This document shows positions 1-7,282 of a stretch of 61,537 bases of DNA, piece after piece. Made by a program: the position numbers and the translations under genes. Source of the stretch: Lachnospiraceae bacterium. GTDB lineage: Bacteria > Bacillota > Clostridia > Lachnospirales > Lachnospiraceae. The stretch covers positions 1 to 61,537 of the forward strand of contig QXXL01000077.1 of assembly GCA_009911505.1 (NCBI GenBank). Direction: 5' to 3'. Numbering within the stretch: the stretch's first letter is position 1; every line of letters starts with the position of its first letter. Under the pieces are notes generated by a model, which searched no databases, was not told the origin of the DNA, and worked only from the letters and a program-made list of their open reading frames with translations.

Positions 1-81
1 GGAACAAGCCATTCCTGACCTGCTCCGTTATTATACGATCACTTTAATATAAAGTCAAGCTTTTTTTTAATTTTTTTGTAA

Positions 82-1071
82 TTATGCTAATGCGGCAGTT
101 ATAATTGCCATAGAATATACCTCGGAGGCATTACACCCACGCGACAAGTCGTTAACTGGTGCATTTAACCCAAGCAATATCGGCCCATATGCTTCAAATC
201 CTCCCAAACGCTGTGCAATCTTATATCCAATATTACCTGCACTAATATCCGGAAAAACAAATGTATTGACATGGCCTGCAATATCGGATTCCGGGCACTT
301 GGTACGCGCCACACGCGGAGAAACAGCAGCGTCAAATTGAAGCTCCCCTTCTACTGCAAGATCGGGCGCTTTTATCCTGGTCTTGGCGGCCGCATTCCGC
401 ATTTTATCTACGTCTTCGCCTTCTCCCGAACCAAATGTAGAGTAGCTTAAGAAGCCAACCTTGGGATCAACCCCAAAAATCTTGGCACATTCTGCTGCCT
501 CAATTGCAATCTCTACAAGCTCGTCCTCTGTTGGACGGATATTAATAGCACAGTCTGCCATTGCGAGCACTTCGTTGTCGCCGGTACCGCGGGAACGTAC
601 TAAAATAAAAACGCTTGATACAATATTGTTTCCCGGCTTTGTCTTAATCAGCTGCAATGCAGGGCGCACAGTATCTGCCGTAGAATACGTCGCACCTCCT
701 AAAAGGGCGTCCGCCAACCCTAATTTAATTAGCATTGTCCCAAAGTAATTGGCATTTAACAGGACTTCCCTTGCCTGTTCGGGTGTTACACCTTTTTTCT
801 TACGCAGCTCACAGTACATCTCGACCATCTCGTCCATCCTGTCAAATGTCTTTGGATCGATTATTTCCCCACCGCGGATATTAAAGCCGCATTCCTCACT
901 CGCTTCCAAAATAGCTTGTTCATCCCCTACCAGGATTGGATGCAGAAAATTACTTGCCAGAAGGCGGGAGGCTGCCTCTAAGATACGGGCGTCAGTACCT
1001 TCTGTGAACACAATCTTCTTGGGATTCTTTTTTAAAATCTGTATCATTTGTCCAAATCCAAATATTGCCAT
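82..1071 (-). CDS. pta: phosphate acetyltransferase
   Basis: Converts acetyl-CoA and phosphate to acetyl-phosphate and CoA, the step before acetate kinase in fermentative ATP formation; cytoplasmic. The 329-residue length is the usual size of the short clostridial Pta. The N-terminal KIVFTEGTDARILEAA, the central GGATYSTADTVRPALQL and the C-terminal DLAVEGELQFDAA blocks are characteristic of the PTA_PTB family. The start ATG at 1071 follows GGAGAGGTAGCGCATT. No acetate kinase gene lies in the window; the upstream neighbour is divergent, so pta is transcribed alone here. Confidence is high; phosphate butyryltransferase is less likely because the acetyl-type blocks are intact. Confidence 0.93.
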   Translation of the reverse strand: MAIFGFGQMIQILKKNPKKIVFTEGTDARILEAASRLLASNFLHPILVGDEQAILEASEECGFNIRGGEIIDPKTFDRMDEMVEMYCELRKKKGVTPEQAREVLLNANYFGTMLIKLGLADALLGGATYSTADTVRPALQLIKTKPGNNIVSSVFILVRSRGTGDNEVLAMADCAINIRPTEDELVEIAIEAAECAKIFGVDPKVGFLSYSTFGSGEGEDVDKMRNAAAKTRIKAPDLAVEGELQFDAAVSPRVARTKCPESDIAGHVNTFVFPDISAGNIGYKIAQRLGGFEAYGPILLGLNAPVNDLSRGCNASEVYSMAIITAALA

Positions 1072-1108
1072 AATGCGCTACCTCTCCTATACTATATATT
1101 TTACATAT

Positions 1109-1137
1109 ATTGTATACACTTTTCTCGAAAAATGCAA
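1109..1137 (-). promoter_or_regulatory. pta promoter
   Basis: On the minus strand a TTGCAT -35 (1132-1137) and a TACAAT -10 (1109-1114) are separated by exactly 17 bp, about 35 bp upstream of the pta start. No operator is evident. Confidence 0.55.
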
Positions 1138-1213
1138 GGTAATAAGCAAAACAAGTTGTATTTTCTCTCATGATGCGTTATATTACATATATGAAGAAAG
1201 GACGGTGGGATAT

Positions 1214-1510
1214 ATGAAAAAATACATAAGAAATGCCTTTGAAGTAGAAGCCGTTGCTTATGAAACCGGCAAAGGGATGGAAGACGGGTTTATGCCATGG
1301 AATTCCGTCGTGACAACAGGATGGATACAGACAGAAAACCTTATCAAAATTACACGGGAGGATGGAATGGTAATGTGTCCTTTTATCCAGAACCGAAGGG
1401 GGCTCATTTTCTTAAGAAAAGGCGACTATATTATAACGGAAATGGACATGGAACGGCACGCCTGCGGCGGAGATAAGTTCTTTGACCGGTATCACCAGAT
1501 TGACGAATAG
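1214..1510 (+). CDS. small PGDYG-like protein of unknown function
   Basis: A 98-residue protein starting MKKYIRNAFEVEAVAYETG. The longer open frame begins far upstream inside pta in antisense and is not credible; the ATG at 1214 is preceded by AGGACGGTGGG. The C-terminal part has RRGLIFLRKGDYIITEMD followed by HACGGDKFFDRYHQI, resembling the PGDYG-type small domain often seen in phage-derived proteins of Clostridia. There is no signal peptide or membrane segment. It is a single gene between divergent pta and a bidirectional terminator. Function unknown. Confidence 0.7.
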   Translation: MKKYIRNAFEVEAVAYETGKGMEDGFMPWNSVVTTGWIQTENLIKITREDGMVMCPFIQNRRGLIFLRKGDYIITEMDMERHACGGDKFFDRYHQIDE

Positions 1511-1521
1511 GGATTTGACAC

Positions 1522-1563
1522 GGAAAAGCCCGTATTGTACTATCCGTACAACCGGGCTTTTCC
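1522..1563. terminator. bidirectional intrinsic terminator
   Basis: A long hairpin: GGAAAAGCCCG at 1522 pairs with CGGGCTTTTCC ending at 1563, with an inner TTGTAC/GTACAA stem. Lying between convergent genes, it can serve both. Confidence 0.75.
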
Positions 1564-1571
1564 TGTATCTA

Positions 1572-3083
1572 TTAAAACCTCTTGATTTTTCTCGCAGCCG
1601 TCTTCTCAAACTCCGTATCCCGAACCTTAAGGGCTGCCACCTTCTTATACGCCACGGCATCTTTATTGTAGCTATCCACAATACTCTTTAGCCCAGCCTT
1701 TACATCTGTTATCCCATGGTTCTTCGCATACTCCATATCCGGAAAAACCTCTGCTTCTATCACACCGCCCGTTTCCCGTACCAATACCTCCTGTACGAGA
1801 CGGTTTTCACTTAAGGCATTTTCAATCTCCTCTGGAGAAACATTCTCTCCATTGGACGTAATAATCAAATTTTTCTTCCTGCCAGTCAGGAAAATAAAAT
1901 TATCCTCATCTACATACCCCAAGTCGCCTGTACGCAGCCATCCGTCTTCTGTCAGCGTTTCCTTTGTCTCTTCCGGCATCTTATAGTAGCCCTGCATCAC
2001 GCTGCTGCCCTTTACCCAGAGCTCCTCATCCACGACTTTTGCCGTGCAGTTTGGCATCAGCCTGCCGACCGATCCTAGCTTTTTGTTCCAGTCGAGGTTG
2101 GTACTGATTACCGGGGCGCATTCAGTCATGCCATAGCCCTGCAGAATCGTAATCCCGTATTTCTCAAACAACGTAATCCAAGCCGGGTTTAAGTATGCGC
2201 CTCCACTGCAGATCGTGTGCAGGCGGTCGCCAAATACCTGTTTTTTGACCATCTCTGGGGGAAGGGCCGCTGCATCTTCCAGCTTCTTTGCAAAGGTTTC
2301 TATCATCATCGGCACCATCAAAATCATATCCGGCCCAAACAAGTGGATATTTTTTGCCATACGCATCGGCGAATCATTGATGCAGATAATACTGCCCAAA
2401 GAAAGCCCTTTTAAAATATCCATGCTCAGGCAATATGCATGGTGGATCGGAAGCACCGATAAAATAACGGTGCGCGACGGAATTTTCATATCCAGGCAGG
2501 TTGCATTTTCTGCCAGATTGCGCTGTGTCAGCATAACGCCCTTGCTCTTTCCTGTCGTACCTGATGTAAACATAATGGTACACAGCTCTTCCGGGTTAGC
2601 CCACTCGTCAAAACCATTTTCACTTTCTGCAAGAAGCTTGTGTAAAGAGAGGACATTCCCTTCTGTCTCTTTTTTTTGCATGGAAATAATTTTAACAAGA
2701 TTTGGGCAGGCTTCCTTTGCCATCGCCGCTACGTCTGCGCGTATTTCATCGTATACTAGGACAGAAACGTCCGCACGGTTTAAAAGCTCACAGATTTCCT
2801 GCGGCGGGAGCGCTACGTCAAGCGGAACTGCCACACTGCCGCAGTTTACGATACCAAGATACGTTAAAATCCACTCATAAGATGTAGCCCCTATCACAGC
2901 TACATGTTTTCCCTGCATCCCCATTTCCTTTAACGCGCCGGAAAAATGCTCGCTGTCCTGCCTTAATTGGCTGTATGTTTTGGATTCAATACTGTCCTTG
3001 CCTACTTTGTAGCGGACAGCGTCTTTGTCTCCGAATTTAGCTTCTGTCTGTAATAAAATATCCCGAATTGTATTGCAAACCAT
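1572..3083 (-). CDS. AMP-forming acyl-CoA synthetase / acyl-ACP ligase
   Basis: ANL-superfamily ligase (503 residues) that would activate a carboxylic acid as acyl-AMP and load it on CoA or on the neighbouring carrier protein. The P-loop MFTSGTTGKSKGVMLT lies near residues 168-183, the A5-like GYGMTECAP near 316, and the TGD and GRKKNLI hinge blocks near 390-410. The last residues, TAARKIKRF, hold the catalytic lysine typical of the family. The start at 3083 follows AGGAGGGGACAT. It is the last gene of a TetR-controlled operon; the carrier-protein gene is immediately upstream. Long-chain fatty acids are the most likely substrates by overall resemblance to FadD-type enzymes, but an amino acid substrate cannot be excluded. 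Confidence 0.85.
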   Translation of the reverse strand: MVCNTIRDILLQTEAKFGDKDAVRYKVGKDSIESKTYSQLRQDSEHFSGALKEMGMQGKHVAVIGATSYEWILTYLGIVNCGSVAVPLDVALPPQEICELLNRADVSVLVYDEIRADVAAMAKEACPNLVKIISMQKKETEGNVLSLHKLLAESENGFDEWANPEELCTIMFTSGTTGKSKGVMLTQRNLAENATCLDMKIPSRTVILSVLPIHHAYCLSMDILKGLSLGSIICINDSPMRMAKNIHLFGPDMILMVPMMIETFAKKLEDAAALPPEMVKKQVFGDRLHTICSGGAYLNPAWITLFEKYGITILQGYGMTECAPVISTNLDWNKKLGSVGRLMPNCTAKVVDEELWVKGSSVMQGYYKMPEETKETLTEDGWLRTGDLGYVDEDNFIFLTGRKKNLIITSNGENVSPEEIENALSENRLVQEVLVRETGGVIEAEVFPDMEYAKNHGITDVKAGLKSIVDSYNKDAVAYKKVAALKVRDTEFEKTAARKIKRF

Positions 3084-3094
3084 ATGTCCCCTCC

Positions 3095-3322
3095 TTATGC
3101 CGTAAGCTTTTCCAAATAGTCAACCGCTTCCTGTACAGTTCGGATATCCGCTGTCTCCTGCTGGTCAATCATAACGTCAAACGTATCTTCGATTTCCCCA
3201 AGCATACTCATAAAATCAAATGATGTAAAACCCAGATCCTCCATAAAACGCGCCTCCGGCGTTACGGCTTCCGGTTCCACCTCCACATAGTTTAAAATTA
3301 TCTCTTTTAATTTTTCCAACAT
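3095..3322 (-). CDS. acyl carrier / peptidyl carrier protein
   Basis: A 75-residue carrier protein. The phosphopantetheine site is in DLGFTSFDFMSML, serine about residue 34. The downstream DTFDVMID helix is typical of ACPs. An ATG two codons further upstream exists, but the AGGAGG touches it directly, so the ATG at 3322, six bases downstream, is the better start. It sits between a condensation-type enzyme and an AMP ligase, so it is probably the dedicated acyl or aminoacyl shuttle of this operon rather than the fatty-acid-synthesis ACP. Confidence 0.87.
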   Translation of the reverse strand: MLEKLKEIILNYVEVEPEAVTPEARFMEDLGFTSFDFMSMLGEIEDTFDVMIDQQETADIRTVQEAVDYLEKLTA

Positions 3323-3346
3323 ACACATCCTCCTATTTTTTATACC

Positions 3347-4750
3347 TTATATCAGTTTCATAATATCACCCAGCGGCAGGTTCGGGTTTTCAACCCCTTT
3401 AAACATAATTTTGCACAGGTAATAGTACAGGTATTCAAGCTGCCCCTCGCTGACTGCCTTTACCTGGTGCTCAAAATTAAAATCTAACCCGTTGTCCTCA
3501 GGACGGTGCATTACAGTTAAATACATCGCCTGCGTCGTCGCGCCGTTCGGATACCATTTGGTTTTGTAGTGGATATCGCCTAACTTCTCTAAATTCTGCT
3601 CCTTTAAGGTCATCGGCTGGTAGGTAAGCGACATCGGTTCATATGTCTGGCCTGGCTGGGTCTTATAGTATTTGCCCCGGTATGCAAAATACGCAACCGG
3701 ATCATAATTGGCGTGGCGGAATATCTCATTTTGTAAATCGCGGATTTCTCGCAGCGCCTCCATAAACGTCCGTTCTTTTGGTATTACCGTGCGGAACGGG
3801 AAGGAATGGATCCTGGTGCCGCCACAGCGTTTTTCTTTTAACGTCGCACGCCTTGCAATTGCTGTATTAATAGAAACGTCGTCATGCCCGTTTTCTTTCT
3901 GAAAATACGTCCTAAGGCCCAGGAGCAAAAGGCAGGTCAGTGAAAAATGCTCTTTGTGGCAGAAATTCATCAAACGGCTGGTCGGCTCTTCCTCAAGGTG
4001 GAAAATCGTAAGGTCTGACTCCACGGAATCTGACACGTTCACTGCCGTACGCTGGTTGGGGTTGCCGGATTTTTTTCGTGCAAGCTCTAGCTTTTTGGTT
4101 CCGTCGATGCCGTTGTAAATCGGTTCCCCTGCTTCAATCAATTTACGGAAAAACGCCTCGTCCCGCTCCCTTGCCCTAGAGCCTGCCTCATACGCCAGAT
4201 CTTTTTTGATCTGTTCAATATAAGACGCCATTTCCTTCGGATACGGCACGGCGTCATAAACCCTATGGCTATAAATTTCAATAATGTCACGCAGAAAGCA
4301 GATCAAAGACTGCGCATCCATAATCATATGGTCAGACAAAAGGTACACGCCCGAATAGCCGTCGGGCATTTTAATCATGGTAATTTTGCTCATCAGGCAG
4401 TCCTGCCGCTTCATTGGAATGCCTGTCCATTTACGCATGGCCTGCTCAGCTTCTTCCATTGTCCCATCTGAAAAATCTACAAATGGCACTTCCGGCTCTG
4501 CTTTGTCAATCACATACTGATACCATGTGCCGTCCTTATCTTTTGCAAACTGAATGCGCATCGCTTCACTACGGTTATACGCCTCTATTATACATTCCCG
4601 TAAAATATCAAAGTCCAGCTCTGTTTCAATTGTCAGGCTGGTACCTATATTGACAACGGCTTTGTTCTCACAGGCGTCCATATAAAAAAAATGGAACTTC
4701 TGTGCTGCGGTCAACGGATACACGGTATAACCTTTTCTTGTTTTCATCAT
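3347..4750 (-). CDS. stand-alone condensation-type acyltransferase (NRPS C-domain / WES-DGAT fold)
   Basis: A 467-residue single-domain protein of the chloramphenicol-acetyltransferase-like condensation superfamily, which joins a carrier- or CoA-bound acyl group to an amine or alcohol. The N-terminal YPLTAAQKFHFF matches the opening block of NRPS condensation domains. The HHxxxDG active site is degenerate: it reads SDHMIMDAQS, keeping the catalytic His141 and Asp145 while the first His is Asp and the Gly is Ala. No adenylation or carrier domain is fused; both are supplied by neighbouring genes. No signal peptide is visible. The substrate is unknown. A membrane-lipid or N-acyl amino acid product is an inference from the acyl ligase, hydrolase and SCP2 genes in the operon. 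Confidence 0.8.
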   Translation of the reverse strand: MMKTRKGYTVYPLTAAQKFHFFYMDACENKAVVNIGTSLTIETELDFDILRECIIEAYNRSEAMRIQFAKDKDGTWYQYVIDKAEPEVPFVDFSDGTMEEAEQAMRKWTGIPMKRQDCLMSKITMIKMPDGYSGVYLLSDHMIMDAQSLICFLRDIIEIYSHRVYDAVPYPKEMASYIEQIKKDLAYEAGSRARERDEAFFRKLIEAGEPIYNGIDGTKKLELARKKSGNPNQRTAVNVSDSVESDLTIFHLEEEPTSRLMNFCHKEHFSLTCLLLLGLRTYFQKENGHDDVSINTAIARRATLKEKRCGGTRIHSFPFRTVIPKERTFMEALREIRDLQNEIFRHANYDPVAYFAYRGKYYKTQPGQTYEPMSLTYQPMTLKEQNLEKLGDIHYKTKWYPNGATTQAMYLTVMHRPEDNGLDFNFEHQVKAVSEGQLEYLYYYLCKIMFKGVENPNLPLGDIMKLI

Positions 4751-4774
4751 ATCAAACCCCTGTTTCTTTCTGCA

Positions 4775-5716
4775 CTATCTTATGCCAACTGCTTCTAAGA
4801 GCGTATCCAACGCCTTTTCATAATTTTCAGTTTCTTTATAATAGCTTTCCGCGTGCGCGGCGCCTTTTACCGTAAGCATCCACTTATTTGCAGCGCAGCT
4901 GCGGTAAAGCTTTTCACACATCCGGTATGGCACAAACGTATCCTTGTCCCCATGGATAAAAAGTGTCGGCGTTTTTGATTTTTTCACTTCCCTGGCCGCA
5001 TTGCACTCATCCATGCCGTAGCCTGCAAGCTTCCGGTTCATCCGGTCTGCAATCTGAATGATCGGGAATGCCGGCAAATGGTACATGGAATGCAGCACAT
5101 GGGTAAACACTTCCTTCGGTGAGGTAAACCCACAGTCTGCCACAATGCCCTTGACCTGCCCTGGGAGCAAAAGCCCGCTCGCCATGAGGACAGTCGCCGC
5201 TCCCATAGATGTGCCATGGAGCAGTATCTTCGCATCTTCTCCACACTCCTTCTGCACCCATTCAATCCACTTTAGGACATCCATGCGGTCGGTACAGCCG
5301 AAGCCGATATATTTGCCTTCGCTTTGCCCATGCGCCCGCAAATCCACCAGCAGCATAGCAAAATTATGCTTCAGGTAATAGTCCGATAGGGCAATATAAT
5401 CCTTCATACCTTCGCTCGTATACCCATGGCAGCAGATAACTACCTGCTTGTTATCCCTGTTTTCAAAAAAAGTCCCGTGCAGCTTTAACCCGTCATCTGA
5501 CGTAACCCAGACGTCTTCATGCGGCCACGCAAGAAAACGCTCCTTACGCTCTGCCAAAAAATCAGCATACTGGCTCCAATCGGTGCCTGCCATTTTCATA
5601 GTACGTTCTACTTTTGCTTCGCTGCGCACCATAGTCCTTCTGTAAAAATAAGCGGATATCAAAAATTCCGCAACCCCTGCAGCGCCTATAGCTGCCGCAA
5701 CATTCCGTTTTTTCAT
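4775..5716 (-). CDS. membrane-anchored alpha/beta hydrolase
   Basis: A 313-residue serine hydrolase with an N-terminal hydrophobic segment (residues 6-25) that probably anchors it in the membrane. The oxyanion block CCHGYTSEG, nucleophile elbow LHGTSMGAAT, acid block FIHGDKDTFVP and histidine block GAAHAESYY give a complete Ser-Asp-His triad. It resembles the YfhR/FrsA-like family of membrane-associated hydrolases. In this operon it could release or edit the acyl product of the condensation enzyme; that role is inference. Confidence 0.82.
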   Translation of the reverse strand: MKKRNVAAAIGAAGVAEFLISAYFYRRTMVRSEAKVERTMKMAGTDWSQYADFLAERKERFLAWPHEDVWVTSDDGLKLHGTFFENRDNKQVVICCHGYTSEGMKDYIALSDYYLKHNFAMLLVDLRAHGQSEGKYIGFGCTDRMDVLKWIEWVQKECGEDAKILLHGTSMGAATVLMASGLLLPGQVKGIVADCGFTSPKEVFTHVLHSMYHLPAFPIIQIADRMNRKLAGYGMDECNAAREVKKSKTPTLFIHGDKDTFVPYRMCEKLYRSCAANKWMLTVKGAAHAESYYKETENYEKALDTLLEAVGIR

Positions 5717-5747
5717 ATGGTATCCCTTCCAGTTTTTATTCTAAAGC

Positions 5748-6089
5748 TTATTTTTTCTTCTTCTTTTTACTATCAATAATCTCTTTTAGCCGTAACGCTT
5801 TTTCAATGCTGCCCTCCACCTTTAACTTACCTAATGTAAAAGCAGCCACCGGATCTAACTTGCCGTCTGCAATCTTCTGCAGCGTTTTCGCCTCACATAT
5901 AAACATAGCGTCCCTGTCATAATATTCATACGGCTCTACAAAAAGCTCACCTTCTTTTACCTCGACATAGAAAATACCTTCACCTTCACCAGTAATATTA
6001 AACTGGTAAGCCAAATGCTCAGTAATATCGCTTGTGTCTGCCTCCATAAACTTCCCCTTGATTTCCCCAAAAATTTCTGCGTACGTCAT
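5748..6089 (-). CDS. SCP2-like sterol/lipid-binding protein
   Basis: A 113-residue protein resembling the SCP2 sterol-carrier fold, with GIFYVEVKEGELFVEPYEY and the C-terminal KIADGKLDPVAAFTLGKLKVEG typical of these lipid carriers; it ends in a lysine run. The frame is open to a GTG at 6104, but that GTG is part of the GTGGAGGAAC ribosome binding site, so the ATG at 6089 is the start. It is the first gene of the TetR-controlled operon, directly downstream of the operators. It probably binds the hydrophobic substrate or product of the pathway. Confidence 0.8.
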   Translation of the reverse strand: MTYAEIFGEIKGKFMEADTSDITEHLAYQFNITGEGEGIFYVEVKEGELFVEPYEYYDRDAMFICEAKTLQKIADGKLDPVAAFTLGKLKVEGSIEKALRLKEIIDSKKKKKK

Positions 6090-6112
6090 ACTTCGTTCCT
6101 CCACTTTTCATT

Positions 6113-6170
6113 TGACCAATGGTCATATTTTATTTACTTTGACAATACCACTATTTTGACCATCGGTCAA
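6113..6170 (-). promoter_or_regulatory. operon promoter with two TetR operators
   Basis: Two inverted repeats, TGACC-AAT-GGTCA (6113-6125) and TTGACC-ATC-GGTCAA (6156-6170), have centres 44 bp apart. The second contains the TTGACC -35 hexamer of the minus-strand promoter, followed 17 bp later by TATTGT as -10. The first lies just downstream of the expected transcription start. This is a repressor-type layout for the TetR protein encoded divergently. Confidence 0.75.
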
Positions 6171-6331
6171 GTGCAAATTATTTTTTCTTTTGGATATTGA
6201 AGTGTTTTTTTCCATATGCTATACTCGTACCGTGATTGTCACTAAATATGATTGCCAGGAAGCCAGAAATTCATTCGCATTTACAACGATGAACCTGTTC
6301 ACATGGCTATAAACTTATCGTAACTGTCAAA

Positions 6332-6349
6332 GAACCCCTACCGGGGTTC
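6332..6349. terminator. small GC hairpin in the divergent intergenic region
   Basis: GAACCCC-TACC-GGGGTTC forms a 7-bp stem without a clear T-run. It lies in the long tetR leader (6171-6483) next to a repeat; the rest of that leader shows nothing clear. Confidence 0.3.
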
Positions 6350-6387
6350 CAAAATTTATGACAGCCCAGCTTGTTGCCGCAAAACTG

Positions 6388-6447
6388 AAAGCGTATTTGA
6401 AAAATGCTTTCTGGCAGATGACGGGAATAATTTTTCAAACACGCTCA
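6388..6447. repeat. palindromic intergenic repeat, family 1, compact copy
   Basis: The left arm AGCGTATTTGAAAAATGC runs into TTTCTGGCAGATG. The right arm ATTTTTCAAACACGCT is its inverse at the outer end. This copy lacks the CGCCCCACTTAGCG core found in the longer members at 7138 and 40834. It lies in the tetR leader. Confidence 0.65.
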
Positions 6448-6483
6448 AACACACCTCGCTTAAAAGCAGAAAGGCGGACTCCC

Positions 6484-7098
6484 ATGACAGCACAGGACAA
6501 ATACAACCGCATCTTAGATGCCCTTATGACACTATTAGAAAACAAAAATATCAAATCCATTTCGGTAAGTGAAATTGCTAATACAGCAGGAATTGCAAAA
6601 GGGAGCATCTATTACTACTTCCCTTCCAAAGACGCGATTATTGAAGCGCTTGTAGAACGCAGCTATTCCTCTTCCATAGAAACAGCCAAACAGCTTGCAA
6701 AAAAAACAGATATCCCGCCATTTACGCGGATGGCGCTGATTTTCCAGGCATGCCGGAACTCTTCCCTGGAATTCCTACAGCAGAAGAGCGTTTCGGAAAG
6801 TACAAATTTGCAGGGAAAATCTATGCTGCACCATAAATACTTAAATTATATTGTGTCCGAGCTAAAGCCCGTCCTTACAGAGATTATCTGCCAAGGGATT
6901 AAAGGTGGGGAAATTTCATTTGATTATCCAGAGGCGCTTGCGGAAATTACGCTTTTAGTGCTGACAGTAAAATTCGACAATACACTCATCCCTTCTTCGC
7001 CCGAGGAGATTAAACAAACAATACTGGGGCTGATTACGTTACTCGAAAAAGGGACAGGCAACCCAAAAGGCTCACTAAATTTTTTAACAATTGTCTAG
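6484..7098 (+). CDS. TetR/AcrR family transcriptional regulator
   Basis: A 204-residue repressor. The N-terminal helix-turn-helix SVSEIANTAGIAKGSIYYYF is canonical TetR; the remainder is the alpha-helical ligand domain. The frame extends upstream to 6358, but that stretch is translated repeat sequence, and the ATG at 6484 behind AGAAAGGCGG fits family N-termini. Its divergent position and the two palindromic operators in the shared region indicate that it controls the SCP2/hydrolase/condensation/ACP/ligase operon, with an acyl or lipid-like ligand as the likely inducer. The stop codon lies inside a perfect 18-bp inverted repeat. Confidence 0.88.
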   Translation: MTAQDKYNRILDALMTLLENKNIKSISVSEIANTAGIAKGSIYYYFPSKDAIIEALVERSYSSSIETAKQLAKKTDIPPFTRMALIFQACRNSSLEFLQQKSVSESTNLQGKSMLHHKYLNYIVSELKPVLTEIICQGIKGGEISFDYPEALAEITLLVLTVKFDNTLIPSSPEEIKQTILGLITLLEKGTGNPKGSLNFLTIV

Positions 7099-7140
7099 TA
7101 CTCCATCCGGACAGAAATTGAAGTCCGGATGGAGTACTAG
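7095..7140. terminator. perfect 18-bp stem-loop at the end of tetR
   Basis: CTAGTACTCCATCCGGAC (7095-7112) and its exact complement (7123-7140) flank a 10-nt loop. The tetR stop codon is within the left arm. There is no T-run, so it may be a processing or 3'-protecting hairpin rather than a standard terminator. Confidence 0.5.
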
Positions 7141-7267
7141 ATCGTGTCCCCAAAATGCTTTCTGGCAGATGTACGCCCCACTTAGCGCCCAAAGGGTATG
7201 ATATGGCACAAATATCACGCTAAGTGGGGCGTGCAGATGGCGGGAATGGTTTTGGGGGCACGCTCTA
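7138..7267. repeat. palindromic intergenic repeat, family 1, full copy
   Basis: A 130-bp element. The left end TAGATCGTGTCCCCAAAATG and the right end (reverse complement TAGAGCGTGCCCCCAAAAC) are inverted, and both arms continue to CGCCCCACTTAGCG. The centre is a GGGTATGATATGGCACAAAT segment shared with the 40834 copy. The arms differ consistently: CTTTCTGGCAGATG on one side and ATTCCCGCCATCTG on the other. It sits between tetR and the 3' end of hemZ. Confidence 0.75.
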
Positions 7268-7282
7268 ATACAAGGTCAATCA

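Noticed and set aside
6240..6360. IS remnant in the tetR leader
   Set aside because: The hairpin and unusual composition raised suspicion, but no transposase fragment or paired terminal repeats can be read.
6358..6483. Longer N-terminus for the TetR regulator
   Set aside because: The extension is translated family 1 repeat sequence without a ribosome binding site; the HTH starts normally from 6484.
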